A DNA stretch of 64,000 nucleotides from Dactylorhiza incarnata (GCA_033032865.1 JAWHQI010000040.1:5935001-5999000); one strand, 5' to 3'. Counted from the stretch's first letter, positions 44,656 to 56,598 are shown. Numbers and translations: made by a program. Notes: generated by a model not told the origin, from the letters alone.

Positions 44656-45173
44656 GTTGAGTTATCTTTGTCAATTTATTTCATGATTATTTTTTGTACA
44701 AAGTTCTCTGAATACACTTGTTTTGCAAACCAATGTAATTTGAAAGGACAACCACTTTTCTTAAAAATTAAGAGTGCAAATAAAGGTGGTGTAGATAAGA
44801 TACTTGTGCAAAATTTAATTCATTGTATAGTTACAATTCATAAGCAAGCATTCTTAGATTAAAAGCACAAGTAGACTTTGCCAAAATAAGTGAGTGAATA
44901 AAAATCATTATCAACCATAAAACATTTACTCATACTTAGAGGCATGCTAAGCTTGGTTCTACACAACCTTTTCATTACAATTGGTGCACATATGAGTAGA
45001 TATATCAAAGCATGATAAAAACAATGTTCAAAGTAGTTTGAAAAGAGGAATTGTAACATTATAGACGGTCTAAATGATGGATTAAATCATGCTTTATTTT
45101 CACAATAAAGTCCATACAGTATTTTTGATATTTAGAAAAAAATTTTGATTTAAAGTTTGAACTCTTAAGATTG

Positions 45174-45265
45174 ATCTTGGACTTCCCGAGGTCTACCCTG
45201 TGAGGGGTTCGCCCGGTACTAGGAGATGTGATGGGATGATAGCCCAAATCTCCCTTTCGCAAGAT
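45174..45265 (-). ncRNA. Structured motif copy B
   Basis: On the minus strand ATCTTG...CAAGAT closes it, GGAGAT...ATCTCC replaces the GGAGCT...AGCTCC pair of copy A, TGGG...CCCA sits inside, and ACCC(CTCACA)GGGT follows. The A-T for C-G exchange keeps the stem. Located 1.1 kb after gag. Confidence 0.65.
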
Positions 45266-46353
45266 ACATGTAAATAGAAAAGTTTAAGTTCAAAAAATGA
45301 TTTTTGATAATTCTTTGTTTTATATTTTTGTATTTGATTTTTGCATATATAAATAGAAATTAAACAAGTAAATAAAGAATCGAAGAGAATAAAATATTTT
45401 TTGCAATTTTGGCTTTTGTAGTTTTTTTTTATTATAATTTTTCAAAAATCAATTAATGGCATAAATGCAAAAATGAGTAGTACATATAAGGTAATATATT
45501 TATAGTGATTTTTTAGAATTTTAAAATGACATAAAATCGGACACTTGAGCTAGCGTCGGTGTTAGGTCCTAGCGCCTGCGTTAGCTCACAAAGAGTGCTT
45601 ATTTTAATCGTATAACCTAGATTTTCTTGATTTCACTTCCGATTTTGCTTAATTATGTTTGTGCAATGTAAGACCTGTCTAATGAAGTGAAGAGACGAGA
45701 AGAAATCGCAAAAAGTTGCAGAAATTAAAATTTTAGAACATGGGCTCCATATTCATTAAACCTTAATTCTTGAGTTTTGCACAACCATTTAAGCTTAATA
45801 TTATAGGATATGCAAACAAAGAAGACATGATTGAACAAAACAGATATGCATGATTTTAGTGATAATAGATTTGTCATTTATAAATGAAAAACTGACTTTT
45901 TCTTTTGATTTAATTTGATTTGCAAACTTCATTTAGGCTTTAGGGGACAAAGTCAAATTTCAAATATTATATTAGATGACCATGCCATGATATATATTTT
46001 CTTATATCTTCATTTTGATTTTTCTAATGCCATGATAAATATCTCATAACAAATTTAGAGTTTGATTCATATGCATAATATAAGATATTTATTGGCAATG
46101 AATATAAGAATAATAGATAGGTCATCAAAATAAAATATGATTTTGAATTTTGATCAATTTGATTTATAAACTCATTAAGTTTTAAGAGATAAGATCATAT
46201 TTCCTATAATATATAAGATGACCATAACATGATAGATTAAAAAAAAGACATTAAAGCATATCATAAAGTAGAAAATTTGTATATTTCATTTTTGAAAATA
46301 TTCTACTTCATGCATTTGGTGATATATACCTAATGAATAAGAGATTTATGTAT

Positions 46354-47795
46354 TCAAAGGGGACCAAGTGTGGTGGTTCCTTTGGGTACCCAAATATAAC
46401 ATGTAGGTTTGTGGGTAGATAGTGATGAATGGGTCCTTTCATGTGAAGTTAATGTTTCAGTTTTAATTTTGGGCCTCCATTCAAACCTTGGTTTAGTGTT
46501 ATTCTTATACATCAAAATTCCATTGTGATTATTTTTATTTTGAAGGTTATAATTGAAAGTATCGTGTATAGGAAATTTGTGTAAATTTAATTTTAAGTTG
46601 GGAGAAACATGATTTTGTAAATAATGATGATTTTGGTTTTGATTTACAAATACTTTGTGTTTCTTACTCCCATTATTAGGCTTAGTTAAGATATTCATAT
46701 TCATATTCAACTTGTTTTTAGGTATAGCTTGATATTGTGAATTTGTATTTATAAATTTCATAAGCAAGTTGATTTTTTATTTTAATTCATCATTTTGATC
46801 ATCAGATTATGTCTAGCTTTATTATAGGCATTTGTGCTATTTTTAAGAGTGGAAATAATAGAGTCAATATGATTTTGATAATTATTTCTAAATTCCTCAA
46901 ATGTTTCGTCCATCTCCTTGATTTCAATTTTATAATTTTGGCACGTAGCACAATCACTTTTCAAATATGAATTTTCTAAAGATAATTTTTCATAATGTTC
47001 TTTTACAAAAATAAGTTCTTTTTCAAGTTCCTTGAATTTTTCTTTATTATCGTTACAATCAAAACAGGGTTTTGTATTTTCAATTGAAGTGACATGGGTA
47101 AAACTAGATAGATCAGAATTTGATGCTACTTTAACTTTTGCTTTTAAATCCTTATTTTCTAAGCGCAATTTGCAATTCGCATTTTTCAATTTCTTAATTT
47201 TTGCGCTTTGTAATTTGTAGCAATTGTAAAGTGGAAATAGAATTGCAAACAATAAGAGAATTTGATTTCCTTATAGTGCTTTTGGATGCGGTAAGATTTG
47301 AGCATAGAGTTTCTTCATTATCTTCATCCTTTTGGCACACCTCTTCCAAAGATAAGATTTCTTCTTTTCCACTTGATGTGCACACCATTGGTCCATCATG
47401 AGCGGAGCCTTTTTGATTATTTGTGCAAGTTTGTATGTTCTCCACTTCTTGTGTTTGTTCCATACCTGTGAGAGGAAAATCATACATTTCTTTAAGAAAT
47501 TTCCATACTTTGTATGCACTAGAAAAACAATATATTAGTTTAAAATTTCTTGAGATAAAGCACAAAAGATACTATTCAAACCCTTTGCATTTAGGTGACG
47601 TTCCTTTTTATTTGTTTCATCCATTGGTCATGCTATTGCTATATTCCATTCTTCGATATCTAAATTTTTAATAAACTTTTCCATTAAAAATTTCCACCTT
47701 TTATAATTTCTTCCTTCAAATAAAGGTGGTGCTAGTGATTTTCCTTCTTCATAAAAATTTCCCCCACTAATGGAAGTGAGATCATGAGACGCCAT
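46354..47795 (-). pseudogene. gag: N1 Copia gag, broken
   Basis: Starts MASHDLTSISGG at 47795 (like C0's start), then PPLFEGRNYKRWKFLMEK. It continues through frames 47565-47194, 47252-46782 and 46767-46354, with frame changes near 47560 and 47220 and stops near 46780. Later parts match C0's coiled coil (LKNANCKLRLENKDLKAK, MDETFEEFRNNYQNHIDSI) and end with IWVPKGTTTLGPL. No knuckle, no protease. Confidence 0.85.
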
Positions 47796-47830
47796 TATTC
47801 CCGGTTATTAAGCCGAGTTGGAATAACCTA

Positions 47831-47842
47831 GCTTTGATACCA
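47831..47842 (-). promoter_or_regulatory. Primer binding site of N1 (tRNA-iMet)
   Basis: The minus strand reads TGGTATCAAAGC two bases after the 5' LTR, with the same variant as C3. Confidence 0.88.
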
Positions 47843-47844
47843 CT

Positions 47845-49015
47845 TGTTGGATTTGTAGGCGCCCATAGAGGGGGGGTGAATGAGGGTTTTAAAAACTTAT
47901 ATTATATTTTGGAATACTTGAAATAATAAGAGATCAAAATAGTGATTTTGAATAAAGATCTAAATTGTTTTATAATGAAGGAGAGGATAATAAACAATTT
48001 AGAGAAATGAAGATCAAATCAATTTTATTACACAAAGAGAGACATGATTATTATTAATAAAATTAATTACAAAATTCGATTTTCAATGACGCTAGAAATC
48101 AAGGCGAAATATGAAAGACTCTTTTTATTTTCTATATCGACTCGTATCCCCACGAACCGGTTGGCTTTAGTCGATCCTTCCCCGGATACAGCCTCAAGCC
48201 GCTCTAGCCAATCCTTCGCCAGATATGGCCTCGAGCACCCCCTAGATTTATACCCTAGAGCTAGTCGTCAACACGAGGCGAATTTCTGCTCTAAGTCCAA
48301 CCCAGACCTAGTCGCCAACACGAGGCGAATTCACTAAATGATTACAAGAAAAGATGTGAAATAAATAACAATAATATAAAAACTCCCTATATGGATCTCT
48401 TGGAGAAGTAGACGAAGACCCGCAGAGTATGATCGTAGTCGATGTGGTCTTTCGTCATGATGATTACGCGTGTTGAAATCTTCTCCACGGATCTCCTTAA
48501 GCCTTCATAGATTTGTGGGAGTATCTCTCTGAACCTTCCTCTATATGATGGTACGAAGCTCTGGAATTTGGGAGTGGGAGAGGGATGAAGAAGACGGATC
48601 CAAGGGGTCCTTTTTATAGCCTTGGAGCTAGCACCGGTGCTATCCCTGATTAAGCAATATTCTCTGCGTGAGAATCCTTCATTTTAAGCAAGCCGGTCGC
48701 GTTCCTCTTGTGCTTTGCGCTACCGCCTGCACTAGTAGATACCGACCGCGCTAACTGCTACTGCTCTCGTTAGTTGCTATCACCTTCTATAACTGCTCCC
48801 AAAATTTTCTCAAATCAGAGCTAGCGGCGGCGCTAGCGCTAGCGCCGGCTCTAGCGGGCATGTCAGAATTTTGGCATCAAATTTGGGCGCAACCTTCTTA
48901 TGTTATCCTTGAGTCATGTGGACTTGTTTTCCTGCACACTTAAACACACAAGATCAAATACACATAGGATTTGTTATTCTCAAACCTAGGAGATGCGGAA
49001 GACCATGTTCCAACA
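47845..49015 (-). repeat. 5' LTR of N1
   Basis: 1171 bp, pairs with 41679-42852; differs by scattered substitutions and small indels, roughly several percent in the first 250 bp. Confidence 0.93.
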
Positions 49016-50255
49016 TAAATGACAAAGATAACTCCACCAAGCACTACTCACTCTCCTGATAAGTCATAATGAGCATTGTAAGGTTGAGCAGCTTTGAGAG
49101 AATTGTAAAGTGTCTTGTGCAAACACTTTTATACACTACTTCTTATACATCTGATCACAATTAAATCAAAGAAAACATAATATATGTGATCCCCCAAGCA
49201 CTACTTTGCACTATGATAACTCTTAATGAGCATTGTATGTTAAAAACACCTTAGTAGTTGTACTATTTTTATGTGCATTAAAATCAACTATAACTTTTTG
49301 GGTGGAAGTAATTCTAAAAACACATTTTTCAATAATGTTGTGTTTATTCCACTATACATGTGATGTGTTATGATTAAATCATTTGTATACATTTATCAAA
49401 AACACTATTTGTACACATCATTATCTCTTATAAAACTTCTACTTATGAGAATTGAAGTCTAATCCATATCAACATTTCTTCTCAACAATCTTTAGTAGAT
49501 ACACTAGATAACATTGCATGATCTCTACAATGTATAAGTTTTCTTGAAATATGAATTTAAAACATTGTATCTCTCTATCTCACCTTGATAAAGTGAAACA
49601 TGCTAACATTCTTTTTGAATTTACTTTCCGATACGCCTTGTATGCTCAATCTTGATTATTTACTCTCTAAACAAGTGATATTATGTTTTGATAACAAGTG
49701 ATATTTGATCTTGGCCTTTAAATGATAAAACATCTGTTTTCTACTAGACTAAAACTCTTACTCATTTACTATGCTTCAAACTCTTATAAAGATGTTTCTT
49801 CACAAAATCTTTCAACGTGCTTTCCACAAATTTCCTACTTGTAAGCTCGATCATGAATATTTTTCTTACCCTACGAGTGGTCTATTATTTACTAATTTAA
49901 TGGTACCCACACTTACAAATCAAATCACTTTTACTCATTCACCATATGGTATCACTAAGTCATAAATCTTTATTATGCTCATTCTTTTCTCTAAAAAATA
50001 TTAAACCTTAAATGATATATTTTCTCTCCACCCTCTTTTGATAATACCAAAAGAGGGAGAATAACTTTAAAAGAAATTCACAATGGGGAGTAAAATACAT
50101 AGGATACTTTGAAGTAGGGGGGGCACTCATATAGGGGAGCATCTATATAAGGGGAACATATGTATACTATCATGCTTATCCTTTACTATAAACACAAATC
50201 TTATATTTGAATGATTTCTTTCTATGAGGATTTGTTATTATTAAAAGGGGGAGTT
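49016..50255 (+). other. C3 3' untranslated region, second part, with duplicated motif and polypurine tract
   Basis: Non-coding. Two copies of CCAAGCACTACT...TAATGAGCATTGTA lie at about 49034-49080 and 49190-49245, the same motif as in N1. The polypurine tract AAAAGGGGGAG is at 50243-50253, directly before the LTR. Confidence 0.75.
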
Positions 50256-50975
50256 TGTTGGAACATGCTTTTCACGTCTCTTGGTTTGAGAATAACAAAT
50301 CACATTGTATTTGATCATACTTACCAAGTATTTATAGTGTGTAGGAACTTCAGCATTCAAGCTCCTATGAGTACAAACAAGAAAGATGATGATCCTCTAT
50401 CATTACGACGCTATGTTGCTAATGTGGCACATTAATGCTACCGCTGGCGGTAGCTTATGTAAACTTGGAAATATCATCGAGATGGCAATATTGTCGAGAA
50501 TGGAATATCGACGTGACTTATATATATCAAGTTCTACCACGATGCGTTAACATTGCCGCTGGCGATAGCATTGGCATATTTGGAAACATCGTCGATAAGG
50601 CAATATCGTTGAGAAAGAAATGTCGACGAGACTCTGATATAGCAAGTCCTATCGCGATGCATTAAGGATAACGCCCGACGGTAACTTATGTAAGTCCCGC
50701 CATCATGTTGCTGATTGAGGAGCAAAAAAGGAAGGAGATCTGATTGCAAGGAAACATATTGAACTAATGTTGCATGTTAGTATTATCGCGATGCGGTAGG
50801 AGGTGATGCCAAATTTGGAGCCAGAATGTTATCAAAGTTGACTCAATCTGCGTGCCAGCCTATTGCCTAAAGAGGTCACCACTCGGTGGTAGAACTACTG
50901 CTGGCGCTAGGTTTCGAGTCTATTTAAAGAGCGGTCCTCCTCCGTTTAGCTGTGCTGAATTATGATGAGAGTCTC
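50256..50975 (+). repeat. 3' LTR of C3, interrupted
   Basis: Begins TGTTGGAACATGC. The first 131 bp are the part lacking from the 5' LTR at 35613. Dyad/TCGTCGA cluster at 50405-50925. It stops at GAGAGTCTC where C4 begins. Confidence 0.85.
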
Positions 50976-51824
50976 TGTTGGGAATATTACCCTCAATGTT
51001 CCCTTGATTTGAAGAAGCTTCACACTCAATGCTAAGTATAAGTTGTATTTGATAAACCCTATTTTACATCATGTCTATGCAGGGTTAGGTCATTCCCAAG
51101 ATATGGAATAAGTTCAGAGGTTTACTGCCAAAAGGTTGTTCCTCTTGATTAGGTTGTTCCTCTTGATTAACTCAAGATAGAACAAGTTGATCCCCATTCA
51201 TTCTCTGAAGAAAAGGATCCGAAGAATCAGAGTTGAGGCCATTGGACTCATCCCTGTTTCAAGACTGCTACAGTAGTAGTTCAGCAACAGAAGACCAAGG
51301 CTCTATTTCTATTATAGATTCTGTTGTAATCTTCTCTTATTATCCTCTGTAGGAACATCATTTGTTCTGAGATTGTAGGGCATTTTGCCTGAGGAAGTAG
51401 GGTTGTTTGTGCCTGAGTGTAGAGCTGAAGGTTCAGCTTGAGTGTAGGATCTCAGTGGAGATCTGAGGTAGAACTTCTTGATAGGTCTGAGCATGTATGG
51501 CAGATGTGCCTGAGGTAGGATTGTTGATCCTGAGGTAGGGTTTGGGAAAACCGGAGAGATCCTGAGGGATCTATGTTGTAAGCTCAAGGAGCTGAGTTTG
51601 GAGGTGTTGGCCTTGTCTAACTCATTGTTAGAAAGATGAAGGGGGAAAGAGGACTCAAGACACCCTGTCTTGAGGAACCTCTATAAATGCTTGTGTGTTT
51701 TCTGTGTCCTTATTTTTACTAATACTAACTCAGAAAGCATCTAGGCTAAAGCAAAAAATAAAAGAAACCTATTCACCCCTCCCCCCCTCTAGGTAATTAA
51801 GACTACATCCTTTATAAACTATCA
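50976..51824 (+). repeat. 5' LTR of C4
   Basis: 849 bp from TGTTGGGAATATT to AAACTATCA, two bases before the primer site. It lacks the CpG palindromes of the other LTRs. The C-tract near 51780 (TTCACCCCTCC) is like that of other Copia R/U5 regions. The end is set only by the primer site because the partner LTR is outside. Confidence 0.75.
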
Positions 51825-51826
51825 AG

Positions 51827-51838
51827 TGGTATCAGAGC
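51827..51838 (+). promoter_or_regulatory. Primer binding site of C4 (tRNA-iMet)
   Basis: TGGTATCAGAGC, a full match to the usual site. Confidence 0.9.
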
Positions 51839-51905
51839 TAGGTTGGTCAAGAAGGACATAACTGTCTAACCAGATCCTACAAAGGAGTAGTCAATATCTG
51901 AATCC

Positions 51906-52211
51906 ATGGCCTCCACTGGATTGCGAAGTAGATGTGATCAATGAAGTTGCCCATATGCAACAATGAAAATTGTGGCATATAGAAGCAAAGGTTAGGTTGT
52001 TTATGGAAGCATCATACCTAAGGATCTACATCACTATAAAGTAAGGGCCTTTCACTTTTCAAACTGCTTCCACCATAGATCCAACTAGGAGAGTGGTCAA
52101 GGCTTTTAAATACTTGACCAAGGATGAACTTGCATTGTTCACTATGGACAAAAGAGCCCAAAACATCATTGTTAATGCAATTGATAATTCCACCTTTCAG
52201 AACTTGGTGCA
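51906..52211 (+). pseudogene. gag: C4 gag, N-terminal part before N2
   Basis: Decayed start near 51906, then LTKDELALFTMDKRAQNII and FQNLVH up to the N2 insertion. It continues at 58559. Confidence 0.75.
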
Positions 52212-53939
52212 TGATGCACAAAACTTATGACTCACAAACGAAAACGGCAAGTGTACTGTATCGAATGTAGTATAGGTTATAAAAACCAAGGTCGTATTAG
52301 ACTCGGGGTGGTTGAGTATTCTTACTTCAAGAAAATCTCTATTATTTTATCAATTAAACTTTGGGTTGATTTTGCAAAAACAAAATAAAAATAAGATTAA
52401 AACGATGAGTAAAAAGGCTAGCACTCGATCTTAGAATCACCGCGGAATAAAGAATAAGAAGAAGAAATAAAATCGCACTCTCTTACTAAAATAACTTTGA
52501 CCATGGGGATTCCCGAATTATGTACGTACATTGGGTCGAGGATACGCCCAACTAAGATTAGGAATATCAACCAAATTTTCATTCTATAATCGATAACCTA
52601 ATACTCGCTTTATGAGATGAATCCCGTTATTGGCTTTTACTCTAATCCGGAAGGGTAACGTCGACCTCTCTCGAGGAGTGCATTCTACTCTTCTTTATCC
52701 TTGAGTTGATCGATTCGTCTTACGAGCTGGTTCGGCTAACTAAAGAATGAAAACAAGAACGAGAATTATATATCGAAAATATAATCTCATTTCATTAAAA
52801 TCAAGGATAAATCTTAAGCGTTTTAGAAAAGAGAAAGAGCAATTCTAAATTACTTCAAAACCAATATTATTCCTTGGATCATCTCGATCGAGTACTAATA
52901 ATATTTTAGTTACTCATGGAGATGGAGGAATCAAAAGAAATAAAAGAATACATAATGAAGAAAGAAAAGAATAAGACAACAAAACTATTTTATTAAGTGA
53001 GGCAAAAGATATTACAAACTATGAAAAGGAAATTAAAACAATTGAATTGAAAAGTACAATTTGCAAGAAGTAAAAGGATGATTATAAGAACTACTAAAAA
53101 CATGAAAATAATATACGAAAATGAAAGTTCTAATCCTAAAAATTGGTCTTCAATCTCTCACTAATCTAAATAAATCACATCCCCCCAATGAGCCCTATTT
53201 ATAGGTGCAAAACAATAACAGCCGGCCCAAGCATTTGAAGAAAGGTAATCAATAGGGGGTGGGGCCATGGCTAATTTAATGGAGACGTTTCTTGGAGCAG
53301 GCTGGACAGCTGGTGGAGCTTGGGCGGAGGAGGTGCTGCTTCTAGCTGGACATTGGAAGAGGCGCACATGGATTGCTGATGTGGCATGCATGGGAGTAAA
53401 GGTAGCCAGACCGCTAATGTGGAGGTAACGGCGGTGTTGTTGAACATTCGTCAAACTCTCGCCCGTTCATCGATCGGAGGCCGCTAGGAGACAGTTTGTC
53501 GATCTTCCGCAAATTTGTCGAACGTAGTTCATCGAACGGAAGTCGCCAGGCGGCAGTTCGTCGATCTCCTACAATTTCGTCAAATGCAGTTCGTCGACGG
53601 AGTTCCCCAAGCAGCAGTTCGTCGAATGCCCGCAATTTTGTCGAACGCAGTTCGTCGAACGGAGTTTGCCATGAGGCAGTTCGTCGATCTCCCACCAATT
53701 CGTCGAATGCAGTTCTTATCCAGTGGTCACACCCCCAGGTCACGCCCGTGACCTTGGGCGTGTACTTATAAATATCGTCCAAAATTTTCTAGAAAACCTG
53801 AAAAATATAAAATGAGCTTAAATTAGTTAAAGAAATAAAAAGGAATGAATTCGATTGGATAATTCATGTTATTTATTCAAATTCATATAAAAATATCAAT
53901 AAAATTATATTAAAGGATGAGTACAAAAAGTACTCATCA
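52212..53939 (-). repeat. 3' LTR of N2
   Basis: 1728 bp, TGATGC...CTCATCA. TATA box CCTATAAATAGGG at 53193-53205 (minus strand), TTCGTCGA array at 53440-53715. A purine-rich ATGGGGGTGT precedes the LTR (53940-53948). Confidence 0.92.
53440..53715. repeat. TTCGTCGAACG tandem array, N2 3' LTR U3
   Basis: About four to five units of roughly 60-70 bp, each with GCAGTTCGTCGA and TTCGTCGAACGGAG. The same array at 58040-58335 in the 5' LTR has a slightly different unit number. The TTCGTCGA core is shared with C3 and Tekay U3 words. Confidence 0.82.
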
Positions 53940-53950
53940 AACACCCCCAT

Positions 53951-55001
53951 ACTTGAGTTTTTGCTATTCCAGAGCAAAAGAATGAGGAAAGAATTACAAG
54001 AAATTGATATTATTTTTAATTAACTAAAATTTTGTTAAATCAAGAGTAAGTTAAAAGTAAATTCTAGGAATTCAAGAATTAAGTCATAAATTATGGTGAT
54101 AATTTAAAAGGAGAAAATTATTTAGCTAACTACTTCTCAAGATAACTATTTAGCGATCGAAATTATAGAAATTTTCAAACAAAATTAGATTGAAATTATA
54201 GATACTCTAACATAAAAGAAGCTTAAGGAAAAGAAACCTACCAAAAACTACTCTCTTAATAATTTAGTTTAGGACTAGAACTAATGAAATTGGCTAAGGA
54301 TGTGGGTTTACTTGAAAATGGCAAATGAAGAGATACAAAAATAAAGGTGATGAATTTTATCCTCTCACCTTATTTGAATACGAGTTTGCATATGTTTAGG
54401 AAAATAAAGAATTTTTCCATGCCATTTAATTTTTTAAAATTTCTCTTCAATTAAAAACCCAAAATGAAAATGTGTAAAAGTAATGAATTTTATCCTCTTA
54501 CTTTATGACATATAATCTTTTAAATGATTTTGGGTGCATATGTTTAGGGGATAATGAATTTTATCCTCTTATTCCCATGACATATTATCTTTTTTCTACA
54601 TTTTTTTATTTGCCAACAAAGGGTGAGGGGGAAGAAATACTTCTAGTTTATAAATTAAACTATTTTGAGGGCAACTTTTTAATGGAATGAAATTTCCTAA
54701 GATCTTTAAAGTTAAAAGAGAATATAATAGAAATCTAGAGATGTTTAGCCAATTTACTACAAGTGAAGCTATTTAAAATTAAACGGAGAAGTAGTGCTAA
54801 ATAAATTCTCTATTTGAATTAAAAACATAAAGTGTTTATTAAAACTAAATTACATCAAATTTAAATTTAACTAATTCTGATAAAACAAAAAAATTAGCTA
54901 AATTAAAAATGTAAGAATACTTATAATCAAACCTCAAACTAAATTTCTAGAAAAATAAAAACAACAAGGCTAGGCATATTTATTATTTTTATAAAATTTT
55001 A
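53951..55001. other. Non-coding interior of N2, AT-rich
   Basis: No coding frame. Three copies of TAATGAATTTTATCCTCTTA-like sequence near 54350, 54481 and 54549, each followed by a partly shared stretch with GCATATGTTTAGG in two cases. Confidence 0.6.
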
Positions 55002-55095
55002 TTTCTTGGACTTCCCGAGAGCTACCTGGTGAAGGGTTCGCAAGGTACTAGGAGCTGTGATGGGAGTTCAAGCTCAAAGCGCCCTTTCCAAGAAA
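55002..55095 (-). ncRNA. Structured motif copy C
   Basis: Closing stem of nine pairs, TTTCTTGGA with TCCAAGAAA, longer than in the other copies. The inner hairpin is GAG(CTTGAA)CTC. It shares CAGCTCCTAGTACCTTGCGA and CTCGGGAAGTCC with the other copies. It lies 230 bp after the N2 gag-like frame (minus strand). Confidence 0.68.
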
Positions 55096-55324
55096 TTAGA
55101 TTTTTATTAAATTATAATTTTTTTCTTTTTCAAATAAAAATACAGTGAACGTAAATCTACACCCTCATACTTAAAATTAAACATTGTCCCCAGTGTTTAA
55201 AACTAAGTATGAAGAACACTTGAAAAATATACTTTAAAAGAAAAATACATAAAATTAAAGATAAGCAAGGGGTGCCTCCCAAGAGTGCTTTCTTTTTCCC
55301 GTCTTTAAGCTAGACGGTTAGGGG

Positions 55325-56485
55325 TTAGCTAAAAGGAAATTTAAATTGGAAATGGACAGGTAACTCCCTTAATTCACGTGTAGGTGAATGTGTCGACGTC
55401 AGTCGGCCGGCTTCTCCTCCGCTTAACATGTGATTCTCTGTTTGTCGTTGGACTTGAATTTGCAAATCCAAATCACCTATACATACCTGAGGTGATTTGG
55501 AAATATAAAGATGAGCGGCATATGGATCATCAATTCTTTGGGGTAGCAACAACTCATCTTCAACTGGAAAATTATTCATTTTTAAAGAATCACAAGTAAA
55601 TGATTCAGATAATTTTTCGCAAGGAGGAGGAGCTTGCAAAAATATAAAATTAAGCTCCGGTTGTTCCTTTTCTAAAATAAAATTTTCTGTAGAAAAATCT
55701 AGTGCATTACCAAGTAGAATTAAATTATCGGACACTAAATTTTCATGAATTTTCGGTTGAATTAAAATAGAAGAATTTTGTGAAAATTCATGACAAAGAA
55801 AAGAAGATCTGGGTGGAGTAGGGGAAGAAACTTGTTCTTCTTCTAGTTCATCCGGGGTGCCCAAAACATTAAGAAAATCATGGTAAGAAAATTTTTCTTC
55901 ATCTTTGGTAAAAGAAGTTATGGGATTACATGAAAGCACATGTTCCACCATAACTAAATTATCAAGAGGTGGAGAAAAAACACTAGACGAAATAATATTT
56001 TCCTCTAAATTTTGGGGGGAAGTATCTATTGGAATCTGCGGAATTTCCCCAAAATTAGAGAACGAAAATTGCGGTGTATAAGAAGAAAAACAAAAATTCG
56101 GATCTAAACATTTATCTTCATCACTCCGAGAACTATCCGGGTGAGCTTGCCACCAGGAATAATCTACTTCGGAGCTAGAAGAACAATTATTAAACACCGA
56201 AAAATTATTCTCATTAGAAAAAACATTTTCATCAAAGTTTGAAAAATTATTTTCATGAAAAGAGGAAAAATTATGATCGTAATTATAATCAAAATTATTC
56301 GCATAATATTGAGGATAATTATTTTCATAATAATTATTTTGAGAATATGAATGTAAATAACATTCCTCACGTTGATGGGGCGCGCCATAATAATAACAAC
56401 TAAATTGGCGCCTTCGTGCGGCTTGTAAGAGATAAAGTTGGTTTTGAAGCTCGGCAACTTTAACGGCCAATTCAGATAATTTCAT
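55325..56485 (-). CDS. N2 gag-like protein, 386 aa
   Basis: Intact frame from MKLSELAVKVAEL. Residues 1-25 are a short helical segment. CYYYGAPHQREEC (about residues 30-42) resembles the Athila gag knuckle CX2CX3HX4C, but the second Cys is Tyr. The next 80 residues are Asn/Tyr/Phe-rich, low complexity, and the rest is acidic and Ser-rich. No capsid domain, protease or RT is present, so it corresponds to the tail end of an Athila gag kept alone. An intact frame of 386 codons in a region with stops elsewhere suggests a recent copy. Confidence 0.6.
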   Translation of the reverse strand: MKLSELAVKVAELQNQLYLLQAARRRQFSCYYYGAPHQREECYLHSYSQNNYYENNYPQYYANNFDYNYDHNFSSFHENNFSNFDENVFSNENNFSVFNNCSSSSEVDYSWWQAHPDSSRSDEDKCLDPNFCFSSYTPQFSFSNFGEIPQIPIDTSPQNLEENIISSSVFSPPLDNLVMVEHVLSCNPITSFTKDEEKFSYHDFLNVLGTPDELEEEQVSSPTPPRSSFLCHEFSQNSSILIQPKIHENLVSDNLILLGNALDFSTENFILEKEQPELNFIFLQAPPPCEKLSESFTCDSLKMNNFPVEDELLLPQRIDDPYAAHLYISKSPQVCIGDLDLQIQVQRQTENHMLSGGEAGRLTSTHSPTRELRELPVHFQFKFPFS

Positions 56486-56598
56486 AATAAAAATAAAAAG
56501 GAAACAACTTTCACTTAAATGAATGGAATTTTTAGAATGTTATTAATAAAAAATATTTATATAATGTTTTTCTTCTTTTAAAAAGTGGGTTTAGTTAG

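Larger units (their letters stand above)
42866..46353 (-). other. Non-coding interior of N1
   Basis: AT-rich and without convincing coding frames. It holds a long stem at 43439-43506, structured motif copy B at 45174-45265, two copies of the CAAGCACTAC 3' untranslated motif (about 44450-44650) and five copies of a GAGTTTTTAGCATAAA-like word (43218-43820). Confidence 0.8.
41679..49015 (-). mobile_element. N1: non-autonomous gag-only Copia element, complete
   Basis: LTRs at 41679-42852 and 47845-49015, target duplication TAAAT (41674-41678, 49016-49020), polypurine tract, primer site and a broken gag. The interior between gag (46354) and the 3' LTR is 3.5 kb without protease, integrase or RT. 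LTR ends, primer site with the same variant base, gag start and 3' untranslated motifs match C3, so it belongs to that family as a pol-less form. Confidence 0.93.
35613..50975 (+). mobile_element. C3: Copia element, split by X, N1 and C4
   Basis: Plus strand. The 5' LTR survives as 35613-36924; its first 131 bp (judging by the 3' LTR at 50256-50386) were separated by X. A primer site, gag, protease, RT and RNase H follow, then a long 3' untranslated region interrupted by N1, a polypurine tract (50243-50253) and a 3' LTR (50256-50975) that C4 interrupts. Integrase is missing. LTR ends and 3' motifs match N1 and C0, so C3 represents the autonomous type of that family. Confidence 0.85.

Noticed and set aside
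53496..53782. Ser/Asn/Arg-rich frames on both strands at 53496-53782 and 57976-58434
   Set aside because: Produced by the TTCGTCGA tandem arrays; all frames are open because the unit lacks stops.
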